From: CAVVSD01 sp963757125
GTDB taxonomy: Bacteria; Actinomycetota; Thermoleophilia; Solirubrobacterales; Solirubrobacteraceae
Direction: 5' to 3'
NCBI GenBank assembly: GCA_963757125.1
Contig: CAVWQP010000004.1
Coordinates: 62,001-126,000, forward strand
DNA: 64,000 nucleotides
Within the stretch, counting starts at the first letter, position 1; each line of letters starts with the position of its first letter. Both the position numbers and the translations under genes were made by a program. The notes under the pieces were generated by a model. It ran no database searches, was not told the origin of the DNA, and was given only the letters and a program-made list of their open reading frames with translations. This document shows positions 49,790-58,007 of the stretch, piece after piece.

Positions 49790-50901
49790 ACCGCCTGCTC
49801 GAACCCGACCAGGAGCTCGACGACTCCTGCATCGAAGAACGGCAGGACCTGCGTCATGAGCACCCCGCCGACGCCGGCGGCGCGGTCGACCCAGAAGTAC
49901 GAGTTGAACAGGCCCGCCCAGTCACCGGTGCCGGCGCGGCGCATGCCGTCGAGGTCCACCGACGTGATGTGGAAGCCCAGCCCCCACGTCTGCGGGAACG
50001 GCAGCGCGTCGAACTCGTTGACGAGCTCGGGCTCGGTGGAGATCGTCCGGTCGGGCAGCGGCGCGCCCGCGAGCTGGTCGGAGAACGCGAGGTCCACCGT
50101 CTCCGGGCGCAGGACCGGTGCGCCGCCGGACAGCAGCATCGAGATGAAGCGGCCGAAGTCGCGCGCGGTGCCGTAGCTGCCGTGGCCGGCCGCGTAGAAC
50201 TCGGGATGCTCCGGGATGTCGTGCGGCGAGGGCGCGAGGCTGCCGTCGGCCTGGCGCTGCTTGATGCCCATGAGCCGCGTCTTCTGCTCCTCGCTCGGGG
50301 CGAAGGACGTGTCCGACATCCCCAGCGGCTGCCAGATGCGCTCGGCGAGGACCTCGTCCAGGCCCTTGCCGGTGATCTTCTCGACGACCTGCCCGAGCCA
50401 GTCGGTGTTGATGCCGTAGTTCCAGGTGGTGCCCGGGTCGAAGAGCAGCGGTGTGTGCAGGGACGCGCGGAGCCCGGAGAGCACGTTCGGTGTTCCCGTG
50501 ACCTCGTGGTAGCGCTTGAGGTCCTCGCTGCCGAACCAGTAGCCGTGGCCGGCCGTGTGGGTGAAGAGCTGGCGGATCGTCGGCTGCGTCGCGGGCGGGC
50601 GCAGGCGCGGGGTGTCGCCGTCGAAGCCCTCGAGCACCTGGAGCTCGGCGAACTCCGGGATCACGCTCGCGACGGGGGCGTCGAGCTCCAGCCGCCCCTC
50701 CTCGACGAGCGCCAGCGCGGCGACGCTCGCCATCGCCTTCGTCATCGAGGCGAAGCGGAACATCGTGTCGGGCGTCGCGTCGCCCGCGGCGCCCTCGTAC
50801 AGCAACCCGTCCGGCCCCACCACGATCGCGACGACGCCGGGCACTGCCCCGGCGTCCGCGCTGCGTGCGAGCAGACCGTCGATCTCTCCGAAGCGGCTCA
50901 T
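49753..50901 (-). CDS. Serine hydrolase, class C beta-lactamase/esterase family
   Basis: A 382-residue protein of the beta-lactamase-related family: nucleophile Ser52 and Lys55 in ASMTKAM, the tyrosine motif in WNYGINTDWLGQ near residue 170, and a late TGDWAGLFNSYFWVD part in place of the third motif. No signal peptide, so an intracellular esterase (EstB-like) or amidase is more likely than a beta-lactamase. Nine bases separate it from the VOC gene upstream on the same strand, but its start lies downstream of that gene's stop, so it may be the last gene of the YceI-VOC-VOC operon. Confidence 0.88.
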   Translation of the reverse strand: MSRFGEIDGLLARSADAGAVPGVVAIVVGPDGLLYEGAAGDATPDTMFRFASMTKAMASVAALALVEEGRLELDAPVASVIPEFAELQVLEGFDGDTPRLRPPATQPTIRQLFTHTAGHGYWFGSEDLKRYHEVTGTPNVLSGLRASLHTPLLFDPGTTWNYGINTDWLGQVVEKITGKGLDEVLAERIWQPLGMSDTSFAPSEEQKTRLMGIKQRQADGSLAPSPHDIPEHPEFYAAGHGSYGTARDFGRFISMLLSGGAPVLRPETVDLAFSDQLAGAPLPDRTISTEPELVNEFDALPFPQTWGLGFHITSVDLDGMRRAGTGDWAGLFNSYFWVDRAAGVGGVLMTQVLPFFDAGVVELLVGFEQAVYASVGAPATLS

Positions 50902-50910
50902 CGCGCGAGC

Positions 50911-51459
50911 CTACGCCTCGGCGAGCAGGGCCTCCAGATCGAACTCGGCGTCCAGGGCGCCCGCCACGTGGCCGTCGGCGTCGCGCGGCCACTCGTCCAT
51001 GGGGCGGTCCCACGCGAGCTCGAGATCGTTGCCGTCCGGATCGGTGATGTAGATCGCCAGGTGGGTGCCGTGGTCCGCGATCTGGCGGAACGGCCAGTCG
51101 ACGGCCTTCAGGCGCCGCGCGACGTCCGCGAGCCCGGCCTTCGTCGGGTAGTTCAGCGCGACGTGGTGCAGGCCCGCGACGCCGTCGGGCTGCGGACCGC
51201 CGCCGGCGGACCTCCAGGTGTTGAAGCCGAGGTGGTGGTGATAGCCGCCGGCGGAGAGGAACAGGATGTCGCCGGTCGTGCCCCAGCCGGGCACGTCGCG
51301 CGCCTCGGAGACCACGTCGAACCCGAGGACGCCGACGTAGAAGTCGCGGATCCGGTCGATGTCCGTCGCCCGGAGGTGCACGTGGCCGACCCGGACGCCG
51401 GGATCGATCGGATCCGGCGCGGTGGCGATCGGCACGATGCTGCCCTGCGGTCCGCTCAT
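50911..51459 (-). CDS. VOC-family protein, single module
   Basis: A 182-residue glyoxalase/bleomycin-resistance/dioxygenase fold protein. Metal ligand candidates are the His in VGHVHLRATD near residue 23, the His in AGLHHVALNYP near 88 and Glu in DPDGNDLELAWDRP near 138. Also AGGYHHHLGFNTW, the same signature as in its neighbour, which suggests a shared origin. The ATG overlaps the neighbour's stop by four bases. It likely acts on a catechol or quinone-derived compound. Confidence 0.85.
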   Translation of the reverse strand: MSGPQGSIVPIATAPDPIDPGVRVGHVHLRATDIDRIRDFYVGVLGFDVVSEARDVPGWGTTGDILFLSAGGYHHHLGFNTWRSAGGGPQPDGVAGLHHVALNYPTKAGLADVARRLKAVDWPFRQIADHGTHLAIYITDPDGNDLELAWDRPMDEWPRDADGHVAGALDAEFDLEALLAEA

Positions 51460-52346
51460 CCCTGCTCCTGTTCGGTGACGACGACGGCGATGCCGGAGGG
51501 ATCGCGCGAGAGCAGGCCCTCCGGGTGCGGCTCGGCCGGCGCGCCGATGGCCCGCAGGCGCTCGCCGACGGCGGCGAGGGTCGCGGCGTCGGGGACCACG
51601 AGCGTCCAGTGGCCGAAGCCGACGGTGCCGTCGGGCTGGGCCGGGATGCCGCGCCCGCGCCAGACGTTGAAGCCCACGTGGTGGTGGTAGCCGCCGGCGG
51701 AGACGAAGACCGCGGTCCCGAGATCGGCCATGACGTCGAAGCCGAGCCCGTCGCGGTAGAACCGCGTCGCATCCTCGGTGTCGGCCACGTGCAGATGCAC
51801 GTGCCCGACGGTCAGGCCGTCCGCCGCCCGCGCGGACGGCTCCTCGCCGGCGACGACGGCGAGCAGCGCCTGGGCGTCGAGCGGCTGGATGCCGCCGGCG
51901 AGCTGCTCCTCGTAGCTCGGCCACACGGACCGGTCGCGGTCCCAGGCCAGCTCGAGGCCGTTGCCGTCGGGATCGGCGAGGTAGATCGCCTCGTGCGTGC
52001 CGTGGTCCGACGCGCCCTGGATCGGGGTCTGCGAGACCGCGATCCGCACGGCGACCCGCGCGAGCTCCGCGCGGGTGCCGAACAGCAGCGCCACGTGGTA
52101 GAGGCCGGCGTGCCGGCCGGCCGGGCGCGCGGACCGGTCCTCGTGGAGGACCAGCACGTCGCGCCCGCCGGTGCCGAGCGCCGCCTCGCCGCCGTCGCGG
52201 CGGTGCACGCGAAGCCCGATCACCCCCTCGTAGAACGCGAGGGCGCGCTCCAGGTCGGTGACGGTCAGGCGGACCGCCCCGAGGCGCGTCGCGTCGGGCA
52301 GGCGCGCCTCGGCAGGGGTGGAGGTGAGGGTGTCGCGTGTCTCCAT
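51456..52346 (-). CDS. Two-module VOC protein, catechol 2,3-dioxygenase-like (CatE type)
   Basis: A 296-residue protein with two VOC modules: the first from LGAVRLTVTDLERALAFYEG to DPDGNGLELAWDRD (about 22-150), the second from VGHVHLHVADTEDATRFYRD on (about 190-290) with AGGYHHHVGFNVW. This is the layout of CatE/MhqE-type extradiol dioxygenases linked to quinone and catechol stress in Bacillus. The final ligand position in the second module (IAVVVTEQEQG) lacks the usual Glu-Leu, so the second site may be altered. Two bases separate it from the YceI gene upstream. Confidence 0.85.
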   Translation of the reverse strand: METRDTLTSTPAEARLPDATRLGAVRLTVTDLERALAFYEGVIGLRVHRRDGGEAALGTGGRDVLVLHEDRSARPAGRHAGLYHVALLFGTRAELARVAVRIAVSQTPIQGASDHGTHEAIYLADPDGNGLELAWDRDRSVWPSYEEQLAGGIQPLDAQALLAVVAGEEPSARAADGLTVGHVHLHVADTEDATRFYRDGLGFDVMADLGTAVFVSAGGYHHHVGFNVWRGRGIPAQPDGTVGFGHWTLVVPDAATLAAVGERLRAIGAPAEPHPEGLLSRDPSGIAVVVTEQEQG

Positions 52347-52348
52347 GG

Positions 52349-52891
52349 CTATGCCTGCTTGACCGCCGAGATGTCGAGGGCGAGCTTGACCTTGTCGGAC
52401 ACGAGGAGGTTGCCGCTGCCCAGGGCCTGGTTGAACGTCATGCCGAAGTCGCCGCGGTTGAGCTGACCCGTGATCTCGAGGCCGACCCGCTCGTTGCCCC
52501 AGGGGTCGACGTCGACGCCCTGGACCTCTGCCTTCAGCTGCACCTCGCGCGTGACGCCGTGGATCGTGAGATCGCCGGTGACCGTGAACTCGTCGTCGCC
52601 GTCGGCCTCGATGCGGGTCGACGTGAACGTGAGCTCGGGATGCTCCTCGGCGTGGAAGAAGTCGGGCGAGCGGAGGTGATCGTCGCGCTGCTGCTCGTTC
52701 GTGTTCACCGACGCGGTCGTCACGGAGCCGGACGCCGTGATCTCGTCGCCGACCTCGAGGGTGCCGTTGAACTCGCCGAACACGCCGCGGACGGTAGCGA
52801 TGCCCATGTGCTTGACGGAGAAGCCGACCTTCGAGTGAGCCGGATCCACGGTCCAGGTGCCGGTGGGGACGATGGTGCTGGTGACGCTCAT
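52349..52891 (-). CDS. YceI-family lipid-binding protein
   Basis: A 180-residue lipocalin-like YceI protein: GTWTVDPAHSKVGFSVKHMG at residue 10, then FGEFNGTLEVGDEI, a long beta-barrel and LTIHGVTREVQLKAEV near 120. Members bind isoprenoids or other amphiphiles; this one has no signal peptide so it is probably cytoplasmic. First gene of a minus-strand operon with two VOC genes (and perhaps the serine hydrolase). The promoter carries two TTGC-N4-GCAA dyads. Confidence 0.93.
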   Translation of the reverse strand: MSVTSTIVPTGTWTVDPAHSKVGFSVKHMGIATVRGVFGEFNGTLEVGDEITASGSVTTASVNTNEQQRDDHLRSPDFFHAEEHPELTFTSTRIEADGDDEFTVTGDLTIHGVTREVQLKAEVQGVDVDPWGNERVGLEITGQLNRGDFGMTFNQALGSGNLLVSDKVKLALDISAVKQA

Positions 52892-52922
52892 GATTTCGTG
52901 CTCCTCGGGCTCGCGCCCGGTT

Positions 52923-52966
52923 GATTGCTAGCGCAAGCGTATCAGAGATTACTTGCGGTAGCAATC
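52923..52966 (-). promoter_or_regulatory. Double operator and promoter of the YceI-VOC operon
   Basis: GATTGCTAGCGCAAG (52923-52937) and CTTGCGGTAGCAATC (52952-52966) are inverted copies with one mismatch. Each contains a TTGC-N4-GCAA palindrome, with centres about 29 bases apart. On the minus strand a TTGCTA -35 and TACGCT -10, 17 bases apart, fall inside this region, so bound repressor would block transcription. The form suits a MarR-type dimer; neither MarR gene in the window is adjacent. Confidence 0.65.
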
Positions 52967-53034
52967 ATCCGCAGTGTTGCCGCCCAACCTCCCATGCGAC
53001 GCGGGGGCGCGCGCGGCGACACGATGCCGTGGGC

Positions 53035-53373
53035 ATGGTCGACGGTCACGATCTCCCGTCCCCGTTCGAGGTGCGGCTGACGCCCGATCGCGATCGGCTC
53101 GTCGTCGCCCCGCGCGGCGAGCTCGACATCGCGACGGCGGAGCAGATGCGCGCTGCGCTGCTCGACCAGTTCGACAACGGCTTCGCGCACGTCGTGGCCG
53201 ACCTGCGCGAGCTGACGTTCATCGACTCGACCGGCATCCGCATCCTCTGGCAGGCGCACCAGCGCTCCGCGCAGGACGGCACGCGGCTCTCCGTCATCCC
53301 GGGGAACGGCAACGTCAGCCGCGCGCTGCGCATCACGGGACTGCTCGACCACATGGACCTCCTGGACCGATGA
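53035..53373 (+). CDS. STAS-domain protein, anti-sigma factor antagonist
   Basis: A 112-residue STAS domain: FEVRLTPDRDRLVVAPRGEL, then VVADLRELTFIDSTGIRILW with the switch Ser in DSTG, and RALRITGLLDHMDLLD. It belongs to the RsbV/SpoIIAA type of partner switching. The Crp-like gene begins two bases after its stop, so they are probably cotranscribed. GTG 53029 is an alternative start. No partner kinase is in the window. Confidence 0.9.
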   Translation: MVDGHDLPSPFEVRLTPDRDRLVVAPRGELDIATAEQMRAALLDQFDNGFAHVVADLRELTFIDSTGIRILWQAHQRSAQDGTRLSVIPGNGNVSRALRITGLLDHMDLLDR

Positions 53374-53374
53374 G

Positions 53375-54357
53375 ATGGACGTCCGCGGGAGTAGGCTCGT
53401 GCTCGTGTCCTCCGCGCGGATTCCGCTGCTGCAGGCCGACGCCGACATCGGCCGGTACCTGACTGCGGAGGAGCGCGCCGCGGCCGAGACGCTCACCGTG
53501 CCGGTCGTGACGTTCGAGACGGGGCACGTCGACATCCGCGCGCTGCTCGACCGCAATGCGTGCTTCGGCGCCCTCGTCGTCAGCGGCATGCTCGTCTCGC
53601 ACCTGCGCGTCGGCGAGCAGGCCGGCATGCGGATCCTCGGGCCCGGCGACGTCGTCTCCGCGGGCACCGCTCCCGCGTCGATGCTGCTGGTCGACTCCGG
53701 GTGCCGCGCGGTGTCCACCACCCACCTCGCCATGCTGGGCAAGGACGTGCTCGTCGGGGCGCACCGCTGGCCGCGCCTCGTCGCCGGCCTCCACGCCCGC
53801 ACGGCCGAGCAGATCGAGCGTGTCGCGGTGCAGCTCGCGATCTGCCAGCTGCCACGCGTCGAGGATCGGCTCCTCGCCCTGTTCTGGCTGCTCGCCGAGC
53901 AGTGGGGCCGCGTGACGCCCGGCGGCACCGTGCTGCCGCTGGCCCTCACCCACGAGACGCTCGGCGCGCTGGTGGGGGCGCGCCGCCCGACCGTGACGCT
54001 CGCGCTCGGGGACCTCGCCGAACGGGGCGCGGTGCTGCGACAGGGGCGGGCGTGGCTGCTCGTCGAGCCGCTCGCGCGACCGAAGCTCGGGGTCGCAGGA
54101 CCCGCATGCGCCGAGCTTCGTCGAGGAGTCGCCCACGACGTGGGGCACCCGCGAGCTGCAGGACATCCAGCACGACGTGCAGGACGAGTTCCTGGCGACG
54201 GTCGCGCGGCTGCGCGAGCAGCATCTCGAGCGGACGGACGCCGTCCGTGTCGGGGCTCGAGCGCGTCCGCGCATCGCGGCTGCGCAGTCAGGAGATCCGC
54301 GAGAGCGTGCGCGCCTCGCGCGAGGTCACGCGGACTGAGGCTCCATCATCAGGATGA
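53375..54357 (+). pseudogene. Crp/Fnr-like regulator, C-terminal extension apparently frameshifted
   Basis: The frame from ATG 53375 gives a full Crp-like core: a degenerate cyclic-nucleotide-binding fold (LTVPVVTFETGHVDIRALLD, GMRILGPGDVVSAGTAP), the dimer helix and a winged helix (LALTHETLGALVGARRPTVT, then RGAVLRQGRAWLLVEPL). After about 54085 coding character moves to another frame (DPHAPSFVEESPTTWGTREL, then ATVARLREQHLER) and near 54240 to a third (LERVRASRLRSQEIRESVRA) with a stop at 54357. Such a Leu/Arg coiled tail follows the wing in related proteins of this lineage. The core is intact, so the gene may still work with a different tail. Overlaps the convergent CheR gene. Confidence 0.7.
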
Positions 54358-56167
54358 GGCCCGTGACCACGCCGTCGTTCAGCGGCGACAGGGCCATGCA
54401 GCTCACCTTGCAGCGGATCGCCTTGCCCCGGCGGTTCACGGCGTCCAGCGTCACCTGCTGACCGTCCTCGCCCTTCAGGGAGGCGAGCAGCATCGGCCGC
54501 AGCTGCTCGACAGGCAGACCGATGTCGAGCCCGAGCAGGTGCTGGCCCTCGACGTCCTCCGAGCTCAGCCCCCACAGCTCGCGCGACTGGCCGTTCCAGA
54601 GCTGCACGTGCAGCTGCCGGTCGAGCACGACGACCGACAGCCCGATCGTGGTGAGGATCGTCTCGAGGAACGCGTTGACGTCGTTGAGCTCGAAGGTCCG
54701 CTGGCGGAGCTCGTCGTTCATCGTCTCGAGCTCCTCGTTCGTCGACTGGAGCTCCTCGTTCATGGTCTCGAGCTCCTCGTTCGTCGACTGGAGCTCCTCG
54801 TTGGTCGTCTCGAGCTCCTCGTTCGTCGACTGGAGCTCCTCGTTGGTCGTCTCGAGCTCCTCGACCGTGGACTGGAGCTCCTCGTGCGCCTGGGCCAGAT
54901 CACGGCGGGAGGCGATCAGGTCGGCCTCGAGCCGGACGACGTCGGTCGCGTCCTGGTAGGTGACGGCGGTCCCCAGCAGCTCGCCCTCGGAGACGATCGG
55001 CACCATCCGCACGTCGAGCGTGCGCTCGTGCCCGGCCGGCGACCGCCACTTCACCCCCTCCATCGCGATCGGCTGGCGGTCCTCGGCGATCCGCTCGATC
55101 CGCGCGCGGAGCTCGACGGGGCGGTAGGAGAGATCCAGGTCGTGGAAGTCGCGGCCGACGTCCTTGGCGCTCAGCCCGAGCATCCGGCGGGCGCGGTCGT
55201 TCACCATCGCGATCGTCCCGTCCCGGGCGATGACCACCTGCGCGCTGCTCGTGAGGTCGTACGCGCTCTCGCGCAGCGTGTCGGCCGGGCCCGCCACCGG
55301 CGCGCTGGCGAGATCCGTCGCCATGACGCGGACGCGGTCGCGCATCGTGGGACGGACGACCTTGTGGAAGATCCGCCGCTTGATGTCCGTCGGGCGGAAC
55401 AGGTCGGCGTGCGTGATGAGCATCTCCGACTTGCCCAGCACGAGCACGCCGTCGTCGTCGAGCGCGAAGTGGAACCGGCGTAGGACGCGCGCCTGCGTCT
55501 CGGCGTTGAAGTACATGAGCGTGTTGCGGCAGACGAGCAGGTCGATCCGGGAGATCGGGGCGTCCTGCACGAGGTCGTTGCGACCGAAGATCACCGCACG
55601 CCGGAGGTCGCGGCGGAACGTGTAGCGCTGGTCGGAGCGCTCGAAGAAGCGCTCGAGCGCCTCGCGCGGCACGTCCTCGACCGCCCGCGCCGCGTAGGCG
55701 CCGTGGCGCGCGGACTCGAGCGCGTCCTCGTCGACGTCCGTCGCGTAGATCTTCACGCGATGCAGGAACGCCGACTCGCCGAGCGCCTTGGCGAAGACCA
55801 TCGCGACCGTGTAGGCCTCCTCGCCCGACGCGCACCCCGCGCTCCACACGCGGATGGCGGCGTCCGGCGGCCGCGACGCGAGCAGCTGCGGGACGACGTC
55901 GCTCGCGAGGTGATCCCAGGTCGCCGCGTCGCGGAAGAAGCCCGTGACGTTGATGAGGATCGTGTCGAAGAGCGTCTCGAACTCCTCAGGGTGGAGCTCG
56001 AGGTGATCCACGTAGTCGTCGTAGCTCGTGAGCCCGAGCTCCCCCATGCGCTTCGCGACGCGGCGCTCGATCGTCGAGCGCTTGTAGCCCGTGAAGTCGA
56101 AGCCGCGGGTGCGCTTGACGAAGTCGAGCAGGAGGTCGAGCGTCATCTCGCTGCGCTCCGCGGTCAT
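54326..56167 (-). CDS. CheR-type methyltransferase with PAS domains and a repeat coiled coil
   Basis: A 613-residue protein. Residues 1-270 are the CheR methyltransferase: RRVAKRMGELGLTSYDDYVD, then FRDAATWDHLASDVVP, the SAM-binding RVWSAGCASGEEAYTVAM and DLLVCRNTLMYFN. Residues 290-410 are a PAS domain (AQVVIARDGTIAMVNDRARR). Residues about 425-483 repeat E-E-L-Q-S-T-N-E-E-L-E-T-T/M-N four times, a long coiled coil. A second PAS (FLETILTTIGLSVVVLDRQL, then LWNGQSRELWGLSSEDV) ends the protein with no kinase. This matches the CheBR-PAS sensor type split into two genes. The start overlaps the cheB stop by four bases. Confidence 0.93.
   Translation of the reverse strand: MTAERSEMTLDLLLDFVKRTRGFDFTGYKRSTIERRVAKRMGELGLTSYDDYVDHLELHPEEFETLFDTILINVTGFFRDAATWDHLASDVVPQLLASRPPDAAIRVWSAGCASGEEAYTVAMVFAKALGESAFLHRVKIYATDVDEDALESARHGAYAARAVEDVPREALERFFERSDQRYTFRRDLRRAVIFGRNDLVQDAPISRIDLLVCRNTLMYFNAETQARVLRRFHFALDDDGVLVLGKSEMLITHADLFRPTDIKRRIFHKVVRPTMRDRVRVMATDLASAPVAGPADTLRESAYDLTSSAQVVIARDGTIAMVNDRARRMLGLSAKDVGRDFHDLDLSYRPVELRARIERIAEDRQPIAMEGVKWRSPAGHERTLDVRMVPIVSEGELLGTAVTYQDATDVVRLEADLIASRRDLAQAHEELQSTVEELETTNEELQSTNEELETTNEELQSTNEELETMNEELQSTNEELETMNDELRQRTFELNDVNAFLETILTTIGLSVVVLDRQLHVQLWNGQSRELWGLSSEDVEGQHLLGLDIGLPVEQLRPMLLASLKGEDGQQVTLDAVNRRGKAIRCKVSCMALSPLNDGVVTGLILMMEPQSA
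54718..54890 (-). repeat. In-gene 42-base tandem repeats encoding a coiled coil
   Basis: About four imperfect copies of a 42-base unit (two 21-base halves, each encoding a heptad such as E-E-L-Q-S-T-N or E-E-L-E-T-T-N). Near-identical copies such as GTTCGTCGACTGGAGCTCCT recur at nucleotide level, so copy number could vary by slippage or recombination. Confidence 0.8.
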
Positions 56168-57168
56168 GCCGGATCACCCACTGCGCGCTGCGCCGCGGCG
56201 GCGCCATCGCGGACGACGGTGCGGACGAGGTCGGCCTGGCGCTGGGCGTGCTCGGCCTGGTGGGCGAACATCTCCGCGGAGCGGGGTCGTCCGTGCGCCG
56301 CGCCGTGCTCGGCGAGGCGTCGCATGAGCGCGGCGCGGTCCTCCAGGCTGCGCAGCGCGGTCCACAGTGCCGCCTCGACCGCGCCGCCCTGCGCCTCGGC
56401 GAGGCTGTCGAACGAGTAGAGGTGGCCGACGTGGCAGCGCCATTGCAGGACGCCCTCCGCCCGGCGCTCGGACAGGACGCCCCCGCACTCGGGGCACACG
56501 AGGGTGAGGTCGCGCTCCTGCGACGGCGGCCCGACCGTCGGGTCGCTGGCCCGCACGTCGTCGGGAAGCGACGTGCCGTGGACGAGCGCGGTGATCGCGT
56601 CCGCGACGAGCGCAGCCGGCGCGACGGCGTCGACGGCGACCTGGGCGATCGCGTTGGTCGGCATGCCGGGGTAGAGCGCGTCCTCCGGGTCCTGGACGAC
56701 GGCGACGCCTCCCTGGGACTTGATGATCGCGAGGCCGGCCGAGCCGTCGTCCCGGGTTCCGGACAGCACGACGCCCACCACGCCGGGACCGTGCGCGTGC
56801 GCGGCGGACCGGAAGAGCGTGTCGATCGAGGGGCGGTGGTTGTTCTCCCGCGGGCCGACCGTCACGCGGGCGACGCCGTCCTCCACGACGAGGTGATGGT
56901 CGGGCGTCGCGACGAGGATGTGGCCGGGGCGCAGAGGCTCGCCGTCGGTCGCTGCGCGGCACGGAAGATCGCCCGCCCTGCCGAGGATCCCGGCGAGGGC
57001 GCTCGTGCTCGTCGGGGCGATGTGGAGCACGACGCAGATCGCGGCCGGGAGGTCGGCGGGAAGCCGCGCGGCGACGGCCTTGAGCGCCTCGACCCCGCCC
57101 GCCGACGCGCCGATCACGACGAGATCTCGCGTTCTGTTCTCCCCGTTGGCGACAGGCTCGCCGTTCAC
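56164..57168 (-). CDS. CheB-type methylesterase with a C-terminal zinc-ribbon-like extension
   Basis: A 334-residue protein starting at GTG 57168. Residues 14-200 are the CheB esterase with no receiver domain: the catalytic Ser in IGASAGGVEALK, His in CVVLHIAP, and Asp in GVVLSGTRDDGSAGL. A hinge leads to LVCPECGGVLSERR and WRCHVGHLYS (about 225-260), a likely zinc ribbon, then a helical end. This form is typical of CheB proteins next to CheR-PAS. With no CheA, CheW or receptor gene nearby the target is unknown. Its stop overlaps the cheR start (ATGA). Confidence 0.93.
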   Translation of the reverse strand: MNGEPVANGENRTRDLVVIGASAGGVEALKAVAARLPADLPAAICVVLHIAPTSTSALAGILGRAGDLPCRAATDGEPLRPGHILVATPDHHLVVEDGVARVTVGPRENNHRPSIDTLFRSAAHAHGPGVVGVVLSGTRDDGSAGLAIIKSQGGVAVVQDPEDALYPGMPTNAIAQVAVDAVAPAALVADAITALVHGTSLPDDVRASDPTVGPPSQERDLTLVCPECGGVLSERRAEGVLQWRCHVGHLYSFDSLAEAQGGAVEAALWTALRSLEDRAALMRRLAEHGAAHGRPRSAEMFAHQAEHAQRQADLVRTVVRDGAAAAQRAVGDPA

Positions 57169-57210
57169 GACCTCCAGACTACGCTCACGCAGTCCGGGTA
57201 AGGCTCTGAC

Positions 57211-57396
57211 GTGAGACCTTCGAACCGCCCCGCGGCAGCGTCCACCGCGCCGCAGCCCGCCTCCGAGCGCGCGCGCTTCACGCGCCGGCAGGAGGCGTTG
57301 ACCATCGCCTGGCTCCGGTCGCTCGGCCGCTCCGCGAGGACGACGAGCACCGTCGAGAAGACCGCACCGACGACCGGGACGGACCGCCGGGACTAG
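57211..57396 (+). CDS. Possible small basic protein
   Basis: A 61-residue frame with a GTG start, rich in Ala, Arg and Thr (FTRRQEALTIAWLRSLGRSA in the middle). It fills most of the 224-base gap between cheB and the HhH-GPD gene and ends in a CTAG shared with the HhH-GPD stop, like other convergent pairs here. No family is recognised and a chance frame is quite possible. Confidence 0.3.
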   Translation: MRPSNRPAAASTAPQPASERARFTRRQEALTIAWLRSLGRSARTTSTVEKTAPTTGTDRRD

Positions 57397-57947
57397 CCCC
57401 CGGCGGGGGCCTTCGCCGACCACTCCTTCTTGTGGATGCGCTTCGCCGCCTGGTACTCGGCGAGCGCGTCCGCCGAGTCGACGTCGCCCAGCGTCGGGTG
57501 CCACGGCACGAGGTCCTGGGCGGCGGCGACGTCGAAGCGCTTGGCCAGCACCGAGCCCAGCGCCTTGACCTTCATCTCGCCGAACCCGGGGAGCGCCTCG
57601 AGGTTCGCGCGCAGCTCGGCGCCGTCGGCGGCGTCGGTCCACACGCGCGCGGCGTCGCCGTCGTAGGTGTCGCGAAGGTACGCCGCGAGGTCGTGCACCC
57701 GCTTGGCCATCACGGCGGGGTAGCGGTGGATGGCGGGACGCTCGCGGAAGACCGGCTCGAGGTCCGCATCGGCGACGGTCGCCGCATCCAGCGCGCCCAG
57801 ACGCTCGCGGATGGCGAGCGGCCCCGAGAACGCCTTCTGGACCGACACCTGCTGGTCGAGCGCGAAGCCGATCAGCAGCGCCATCGGGTCCTGCGCGATG
57901 AGCGCGTTGGCGTCATCGGATTCGGTGAAGTGGAGGCGATCGGGCAC
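57393..57947 (-). CDS. HhH-GPD family DNA glycosylase-like protein
   Basis: A 184-residue protein of the actinobacterial HhH-GPD type: FALDQQVSVQKAFSGPLAIR near residue 30 as in the glycosylase fold, helix-hairpin-helix LEALPGFGEMKVKALGSVLA near 130, and a PWHPTLGDVDSADALAEYQA block. Base excision repair is the expected field, but this subgroup has no proven activity. GTG 57947 fits the family N-terminus (PDRLHFTESDDANALIA); the frame extends further upstream without support. Confidence 0.85.
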   Translation of the reverse strand: MPDRLHFTESDDANALIAQDPMALLIGFALDQQVSVQKAFSGPLAIRERLGALDAATVADADLEPVFRERPAIHRYPAVMAKRVHDLAAYLRDTYDGDAARVWTDAADGAELRANLEALPGFGEMKVKALGSVLAKRFDVAAAQDLVPWHPTLGDVDSADALAEYQAAKRIHKKEWSAKAPAGG

Positions 57948-58007
57948 GTCGCGATCGTACCTGCGCGTGCCCGTTTGACCGAGCCGCCCGGCGGGGACCC
58001 AGGGATC

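Noticed and set aside
49753..50901. An antibiotic-resistance beta-lactamase
   Set aside because: The SxxK and YxN motifs fit the wider serine hydrolase family; there is no signal peptide and no typical third motif, so an intracellular esterase is more likely.
54718..54890. Regular short repeats that might be a CRISPR array
   Set aside because: The repeats are contiguous without unique spacers, lie in frame within cheR and encode heptads; no cas gene is present.
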